DNA of 64,000 nt from NCBI GenBank assembly GCA_001584585.1, contig LSYV01000042.1, positions 487,438 through 551,437 on the forward strand, in the 5' to 3' direction. Positions 57,353 through 64,000 of this stretch are shown here, piece by piece; within the stretch, counting starts at the first letter, position 1, and every line of letters begins with the position of its first letter. Source of the stretch: Gonium pectorale (lineage: Eukaryota > Chlorophyta > Chlorophyceae > Chlamydomonadales > Volvocaceae). The translations under genes were made by a program, and so were the position numbers. The notes beneath the pieces were generated by a model. It saw only the letters and a program-made list of their open reading frames with translations, ran no database searches and was not told the origin of the DNA.

Positions 57353-57763
57353 TCACGTACTGCCTTCCCCGTCCCCATCCTCCCTCGAGCCCAGGATATC
57401 CCTGTACAGCCCCTTGGCCTGCTCCCAGCGCGTCATCGCAGTTGACTTCCAATCCTGCATCCACTGGGTCATCATGGAAGTGCTCTCGGGTTTGTTGGCA
57501 TTGTAGCAGCGCTGCAACTCGATGTGCAGCGCGTTGCACCGCCAGAACCACGCCGGCCCCTCGCCGTCCACACACTTAAGAAACTTGACCACCTCGGGTG
57601 CGCAGCGGTCGTATGCCTCCTGCCGTCGCGGGTTGACGCGATAGATGTTGAAGCTCTCCTGCAGATATGGATCGTAATTGCGGTTAAGGCGCTCCCGATC
57701 GCGGCGATATTGGTCTTCTAGCTCGGTCTCAGCGTCGGGCGGCTCATGTCCCGAGTTGCTCAT
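57353..57763 (-). CDS. Twin CX9C (CHCH) protein, probable mitochondrial intermembrane space
   Basis: A single uninterrupted frame of 136 residues. It contains CAPEVVKFLKC and CNALHIELQRC, i.e. two Cys-X9-Cys motifs 14 residues apart, the hallmark of coiled-coil-helix-coiled-coil-helix proteins oxidised by Mia40/Erv1 in the mitochondrial intermembrane space. Spacing and the FWRC element resemble the CMC family of cytochrome c oxidase assembly factors. The N-terminal 55 residues are charged (DQYRRDRERLNRN) without a targeting peptide, as usual for this import route. The C-terminus is a helical Trp/Met-rich segment and an acidic tail. It is the only intronless gene found in the window. Exact family member not determined. 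Confidence 0.82.
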   Translation of the reverse strand: MSNSGHEPPDAETELEDQYRRDRERLNRNYDPYLQESFNIYRVNPRRQEAYDRCAPEVVKFLKCVDGEGPAWFWRCNALHIELQRCYNANKPESTSMMTQWMQDWKSTAMTRWEQAKGLYRDILGSREDGDGEGST

Positions 57764-58438
57764 GCTAGGTTGGGTTGTCAGCTATACACGTGACTTCAAG
57801 TTGCTTGCGTATTATTGCTCCACTTAGTACAGAGCGAAGCACAGGGAGACGATGGAAGGATGACTTCGGAGCAACGAAATGCACAAGATGAGACTGCACC
57901 TTCGTCGCTGTCTTCGACTACTTCATCGCTGTCTTTTAGTGCAGGGTTGAAGTACTTGACACTTGCACAGCACGACCCTTGGGGCCAGCCAGCTATCAAC
58001 CACTCGCGGACTTTGGCCACCAACGTTTCATACAAGTTACACGGCTTCATTGTGGCAGCCATACGGCTGATAACTGTGCATAACTCTCGTCACAGCGTCA
58101 CAGGAATCAGAAGACATGCTGGCCTCACGCGTGCTGGGGCAGTGCTCCAACCCTTATCGTGCGCATTGCACTTCATTTATCAAACGGCATAGGCGTATGG
58201 CGTATGTCGCGCGGTCGGTCGCCGTAGACGTCGGTGAGTCAGGGTCTGGTTAGTGGGCTGTGAGCTGCTCTTCCACACCGCGCGTGTAGACGCCGTGTGT
58301 TTCCCTAACGATGACCGAGCGCCGCGACCGCTCGTTGCATCCCTCCCAAAAGGGTTCTCCCAAGGGTGGCCTTGGACATCGTGTGCGTGGCGGGCCCGGC
58401 AGCCACGTAGCAAGATACCCCCGCACTTCATGCGCTAC
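57764..58438. promoter_or_regulatory. Divergent promoter region (CHCH / methyltransferase)
   Basis: About 0.7 kb between outward-facing genes. AT-richer around 57790-58200. No recognised coding feature; the true 5' exon of the methyltransferase gene may lie in its right part. Confidence 0.4.
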
Positions 58439-61400
58439 CACCACAGCAAGCCGGGCCCCTCCCGTCTTTGCCATCCTTATGGGATGCGCTCATCGCCGCA
58501 CTTCCGCAACTTCTGTAGTTAGCGCTGCAGTCAGGGCTCCGGTAGAGCGCTCCCGTCGACACCACGGACAGCCACCACACCGGGCGGCAACGCGCGCAGA
58601 CAGGCTGGCCCCTGCCTCTTCGGCTACTTCTCTGCGTCTTGCATCGGTTTCCCTCCGCCCGTGCCGTCCCCTCTTGCAGAGCCGCAGTCTGCGATCATCG
58701 ATGCTCCGGTCCCAGCGGCGCCGCCGCCCGCGGAGGCCATGTCACCCCCCGGCGCCGCTGCCACGGAGGACGCCGGGCCCTCCCCCGCTGCGCCCCTCAA
58801 GGTGGCCGATCTGGATGCCCAGCGCTTTAAGCTGCACCCCAGCGTTGCGCAGTGGCAGGTGCGGCAGCTGTGGGAGGGTGGGACGCTACTCAGGGTTTGG
58901 GGAGCTGGCCTAATGGTGGGGGCAGTCGCCACGTACCGGTGCTGGGTCGTTGGGCCAAGGCGTTGCTGCATTACATCGTACCACATCATACTTTTATAAG
59001 TTACCTCTGCACGTTAGGGATGGCTGCCGTACTGTGCAGCTGTTTGCGTTGCGTTGGCACGGTCACAAAAGTTGCCGTCGTTGGGTCCCCCTCCCACACA
59101 AGCGTCAGTTTGGCTTGGAACAAATGAGGTTTGCGCGGAGACATGAACCAGTCGCCGATTGCAAGAGTGCGAGCGCCCTGAATCCTGGCTGACAGGACCA
59201 GACAGGCCGCGCCCACCGCGCCAAGGACCATCATTACCCATCCACGGCGGCTTGCGACGAGTCTAGAACCCAGCAGGCAGCAGCTCAACCAGTTGCCTGT
59301 GTGGATGCCTCCATTGGTCCCACCTCTCTTAGCCTGCTCGCCTGCCCGCGTAACCCGCTCTACAGGACTTCGCGTCGCCCATGAACTCCATGTTCTCCAA
59401 CGACGGCACCGGCGGCAGGTGTGAAGCAGGCCCGCGTGGGCGACCGCAGAGGGCGCCCACGACTGCTACGCGGAAGCTCACTCCAGCACCGCAGCTGCTT
59501 TCCGCGTTTGCCGCGTCGGCTCCAGCTTGTTTAAGCATGTGCCGTGGCGCCAGGAGCACGGACATGCACACCGCGTCTTCCACACGAGTGTATGACGCCC
59601 CGGGCCCAGCCCTCCTCTCTTACTGCCCTCGCTTTCTCTCTGCACGTGGGGGCGTCACCAATGTGGCCGTCCGCTGACCTCGCGCGCGGCGGCAACCTGC
59701 CGGCCCTCCCTCCCTTTGTCCGTGCCGCAGTTTGACTGCGTCCGCTCAGCAACTGGTGCAGCAGGTCCTCACCACCGGCCTGCTGGGCGGGCCGCAGTCG
59801 GCGGCCTACTGGACATACCACACCGCCCGCATGTCGTTCTTTATCAGCCAGGTGATTCGGTGTTTGTTGCGCGCGCGGATCAGCGAGGGAACGCAGGAGG
59901 GGACCGTGCAAGCAATGGGTAGGCAGGAGGGCGGGGCGATAGGGTGGACTGGGGGGGGGGGCAGACGGTGTTTGAAGGCAATGCATGTGGGGAGAAGAGA
60001 GATGGGCATGGAGGATAGACAAAGGGGCCGGGAGCGTCTGAGTGCAATTGCCAGAAGCAGCGCAGCGTTTGGCCTGGCCTCTCTATGCGTTGACTTGTTG
60101 CTGGTCGTCAAGCGCACTGGTCTGCGAGTGTGTGAGCCATCGACACGCACACACGGGGGGCGGGACGAACGTCACATGCCTTGAATTGTATCGCGCCTTC
60201 GGGTGTGTATGACCGTAGAGGCGGGCTCCCTCTTTCTCTGCAGATTTGTTTTTCACGCCATGCCCTTCACGTATCAACGCGGCCCTGAGCAGGCAGCTGC
60301 GGGCGTCATCGCGCACCATCTGTCCGAGACGCTCCCCTCGAGCCTGCCGGCGCCGCTGGCGGCGTTGGCCGGCGCTGGCAGCGCCACGGCAGGCGCGGCA
60401 GCCGCTCCGGCGCCGGGCGGCCCCACGCCCATGGAGCGCCTGGCCGGCAATGCGGAGCGCGAGCTAAGCAGCCGCGTCGCTGAGGCGGTGGCCACATTCC
60501 AGCAGGCAGGTTAAGAGCTCCTGAAATACCCGGTAATGGCGGTCGCATGGCCATTGCGTGGCGTGGAACGCGGTTGTGGTCGGGTTACATGCCGTCGCGT
60601 TGTGTGCGTGGACGTGGGTGCATTGGGGCACAAACAGCTTGCCGTGCACGTTGAGCGATGTAGGTCGAGACGTATCGGTATCTGGGGGGCCGCTCATCGG
60701 GAGTGTCAATCAGGAAATGCAGAGGCCCAGGTGCGGCGACTACAGCACGCCAACCGCTGCCGACCGACCCATGCTCCTCCCCACAGGACCTGGAGAACAT
60801 CCAGTCGGGCGCCTACCCGATGCCCTGGGACATGGCGCCCGCGCACCGCCAGAACAACCCGCTCTTCATGCTGCGACGGTGGGTGCGCTAGGCGCCTCCC
60901 CGCTTTGCGGGGCACCCGTCGCCATGCCCCATCCCTGCAGCACGTGCCACCCAGGCCAGCCAGCGGACACGGCACGGCAGCGCCGTGTAAAGTATGTATG
61001 TACTGCCAAAGCGGGGCCGCGCCGCGTCCTCCATTCTAAAGATGCAGTCGCACCTTACATTGCACAATTGCACGCACTACGTGTTCCACGAACTGGGTCT
61101 CCCGCTTCGTCACTTGACAGGCACACATTCTGCTAGCACCGGCGCCTCAGTCCTGGTTTACCCAACGTTGCCTCTCCGTAATGCCCGGGACTGCACGCAC
61201 CCCCTTCCCCGCACACAGCACCGCGCAGTTTATGGGCGAGTCGGTCGCCACCCTGAAGCGCCGTGTGCGCGAGACACCGGACAAGCTGTGGCTGTCTAGC
61301 AAGCTGTACCCGCGCTACTACACCAACACCTACCACTACCAGACCGACGGCTGGTTCTCCGACTGGTGCGTGGGGAAGGCAAGCGAGGCGGTCCGGGACA

Positions 61401-62947
61401 GAAGCGGCATAACGTTGGAGGGCACTTCGTATTGCCCAGGGCGCTTCCCGAGTTCAGGTGGCCTTGCCTCGTGCACAGTGCGCAACCCACGGCTTGTGGC
61501 GCACCTACCGTGTACGACATTATGAGATAAACGCTCGACGCATGCGGTATGTACGACCGCACCGCAGGTCGGCCAGCGTGTACGAGCACTCGACCGAGAC
61601 GCTGTTCTTCGGGCGCCAGGACGCCATGCAGCGCACCGGCCTGCTGCCCATCGCCGACTTCGTGCGGGAGGCGGAGGCGCAGGGGCGGCCTGCGTCAAGC
61701 CTTCGGCTGCTCGAGGTGGCGGCCGGCACGGGTCGCTTCCACACCTTCATCAAGGTGGGGCGGGATGCCGGGATTGGTTGGAAAGGTTGGGCGGCTTTGC
61801 TAGGTCGCTTGCTTTGGACAGGCCGCCGGGTGCCCCTGTGTCGTTTGGTTGGGGCGCTGATGAGGCGCCATGTTGCGGCAATACATTTGTCCTGTGAGGT
61901 TGTTGCATATCTGCCGAGCTGGCCGCTGTGTACAGTAATTCCTTGCCACCAACAAGCCCCCGTCTCGCTCCGCAGGACGCCTACCCCGACCTCCCCTCGG
62001 TGGTGTCGGACCTGAGCCCCTTCTACCTCGCCCGCGCCCGCTCCAACCTGCGCTACTGGCGCTCGCTCCGCCAGCCGTCCCGGCAGCTGGGCGGGGTGGA
62101 CGACACGGGGACCGAGTTCCTGCAGACGGCCGCGGAGGCCATCGCCGCGCCGGACGAGTCGTTTGACATCGTAAGTAGTTTGTCAGCCTTTATCAGGCGA
62201 AGGATACTGCCGGGGTGTGAGTTCCAATCCGCAACTTCCATACTGGCATGACGCACGTCGCCTGCTTCGCTCTGTTGTCTGCTTTCCCCGTCGCCCCTTA
62301 CCCCTTGACCACGACATAGAAAACTTAAATCACATCCTTCCCAGGACAAGCTTTTACCTTCTGCGCTCACTTCCACCCCCTCCACGCCATCTCCGTCCGC
62401 TACCACCGTTACATGGAGTACACCCCAAAACCTCCCGCAGGTTATGTGCGTGTACCTGTTCCACGAGCTGCCCGAGCCCGTCCGCCGGGCCGCCGTGTCC
62501 GAGTTCTTCCGAGTGCTGCGGCCTGGGGGGCTGGCCGTGCTCACAGACAGCGTGCAGCTGGGCGACCGGCGCGCATGGGACAATACCATCGGCCTGTTCG
62601 GCAACTTCAATGAGCCGTACTACAGGTACGTAACACGGGGAGAAGGTCATGTCTGGATTGAGTGCACTTCCTGCAACGGCGTTGTAGAGCACCAGCGCAC
62701 CAGCATGACGTGTCTCATGATAAGCGCTGGTGTGTCCTGCCTTCCCTGCTGCCCGTGTGGCCTTGCTCGAACGGAGACGCCCTCCCGCTACCAACTGCCA
62801 ACGCTCGCTCAACGCAGGAACTACGTGGGCTGCGACCTGGGCGCTATGTTCCAGGCGGCCGGCTTCGAGTGCGACACAAAGTACGTCTGCTCAGCCACCA
62901 AGACGCTCAGCTTCCGCAAGCCCGCCGGGGCCGAGCCGCCGCAGTGA
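58439..62947 (+). CDS. SAM-dependent methyltransferase (type 11), possibly organellar
   Basis: Secure exons: 58680-58858, 59366-59418, 59731-59859, 60244-60505, 60787-60878, 61219-61365, 61568-61754, 61976-62170, 62441-62625 and 62818-62947; all phases agree. The first exon (perhaps 58439-~58521) is unresolved. Class I Rossmann methyltransferase: motif I LRLLEVAAGTGRFHTF, motif II region VVSDLSPFYLARAR, motif IV SFDIVMCVYLFHELPEPVR, post-IV FFRVLRPGGLAVLTDSVQ. The residues before it (NNPLFMLRRTAQFMGESV and FSDWSASVYEHSTETLFFG) match plant proteins of this group whose substrate is unknown. The ~75 residues after exon 1 are Ala/Pro-rich; with a basic first exon they could form an organelle transit peptide. 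The intron after 60505 uses a GC donor (CAG|GCAGGT), since the GT four bases on breaks phase. Confidence 0.85.
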
Positions 62948-64000
62948 TGCGCCGGTCTCTCGCTCCAAAAGAGGTTGGGTCGGTATGACGGTTTCCCTCT
63001 GCAACCCAGCGTGACGGCGATGGGTGCGATGATTGATGCCCTGTCACGCCATGCCGTAACACGTCGAAAGCACGTGCCCATAGAGGTGGGCACACGAGCG
63101 GAGCACGTGCAGCGCGATTTGATTCCGAGTCGGTCCGCTGTGAAGGGAGGCGAGCCGCCGGGAGAAGGGGATGGAGCTAGCTGCGCGTGCGGACTTGCGG
63201 AGCTCCGCAATAGCGGCTGTTGTAGCGTGTCTTCCGCGTGAGTCCCGCGTGGGTTTGTAAGATCGTGAATTCTCGTTCCAATGCAAATGTTGTGTGTGGC
63301 AGGCGGGAGGCTGTGTGTCTGTTGGATAGCCTAACGCCCCAGTCAGTGAAGAATATCATCGTGCACGGTTGTGGGTTGTGGGGAGCGGAGTGTTTTGTCT
63401 GCGGAATGGGGAGTAATGGAGGGTCGCGGTGCGTGTTTTGGGGTGATGACATTTCCGTGTGGACGGGCTGTTGGGTTTAGCGGAATGGGGTTGGGCCGTT
63501 TAAGTCTGCGTTGCATGCGAAGGATTGTGTTGTTTGTGGAAAGTGTAGAGGCGGAACACGACGCAACGCTTCAGTGCCTCTTGGCTTTTACAGAAATCCT
63601 CTTGCAGCAAGGGGCATGGACTGCCAGGTGTCTGCGTGGAGTATGGTCCCAGCGTGCCGAATGCAAACACGGGTACTCAGCAGTTCCTGTGCATTACCGT
63701 GCATATAATGCTGCGTGCAAGGCGCGTTCAAGTTTTCCAAGCAAGTCGGGCCGGATTGCCCAAACAAAACTTGCGTGCTGACATGGTTGGAATGCGGTTG
63801 CGTTGGCTGTCCAGAATGTCGTTGCCTTATATATATGATTAGCATGCCCACAGGCCGCGTTGGCGCCTGCGAGGGCCTTCATTTGCGTTGCCCTACCTAT
63901 CCGTTTGTTGTTTGATTGGCGGCTCATGGTAGGCGGCCATCTTCCATTGACGTCACCAACTTCTGGGTCCAGTTAAAGGACAAAAGCCAACACCCTATGC
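62948..64000. other. 3' UTR and end of window
   Basis: After the TGTAA at 63256 no gene is supported. The plus strand from 63250 to 63700 is T/G-rich. A TATATATATG run sits near 63827. Frames on both strands here are short and without motifs. Confidence 0.45.
63256..63260 (+). terminator. TGTAA poly(A) signal, methyltransferase gene
   Basis: TTTGTAA about 310 bp after the stop at 62947, the expected distance for a chlorophyte 3' UTR. Confidence 0.65.

Noticed and set aside
1..64000. CRISPR arrays, rRNA, insertion sequences, viral genes
   Set aside because: No regularly spaced repeats with unique spacers, no rRNA segments, no transposase, reverse transcriptase or capsid-like frames were seen.

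Overview
The window is nuclear DNA of a green alga, most likely volvocine (Chlamydomonas/Volvox type). The DNA is GC-rich. Genes are split by many introns with strict GT..CAG borders, several 3' ends carry the chlorophyte poly(A) motif TGTAA, and the proteins are eukaryotic (TRAPPC1, cyclin, MINDY, CYFIP/PIR, vasculin, Bax-inhibitor). No prokaryotic operon, CRISPR array or intact transposon was seen. Gene models were built by hand from homology blocks, splice-site consensus and intron-phase agreement.

Layout, left to right. 1-1333 (-) is the 5' part of a HARE-HTH nuclear protein. 1682-3202 (+) is a plastid-type FAM210/DUF1279 membrane protein. 5755-7076 (-) is TRAPPC1. 7077-10573 has no supportable gene. 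10574-13702 (-) is an unusual cyclin. 14073-18086 (+) is a three-EF-hand protein. 20640-22800 (+) holds broken coding fragments: a beta-helix-like piece, then a decayed copy of a family I know mainly from bacteria and fungi. 24520-34927 (+) is a very large CYFIP/PIR121/SRA1-like subunit of the SCAR/WAVE actin regulator, with about 700 residues inserted. 36859-43076 (-) is a MINDY4-type deubiquitinase with an N-terminal LisH motif. 44422-47146 (+) is a Bax-inhibitor-1 family membrane protein. 48691-51201 (-) is a vasculin-like protein. 51888-55271 (+) is a WD40/DUF2415 protein. 57353-57763 (-) is an intronless twin-CX9C protein. 58439-62947 (+) is a SAM-dependent methyltransferase.

The genes are unrelated housekeeping functions rather than a pathway. 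From 24 kb onward they alternate strictly in strand, so divergent promoters of about 0.5-1.3 kb alternate with convergent 3' ends of about 1.5-2 kb. Two similar divergent promoters lie at 1334-1681 and 13703-14072.

The points most worth checking are the decayed HGT-like gene with at least two nonsense codons and two frame changes (21245-22790), the giant insertion in the CYFIP-like protein, a one-base frame conflict in the same gene near 30.8 kb, minisatellites inside introns (one touching a splice acceptor), and a perfect 16-bp hairpin at 23209-23244.
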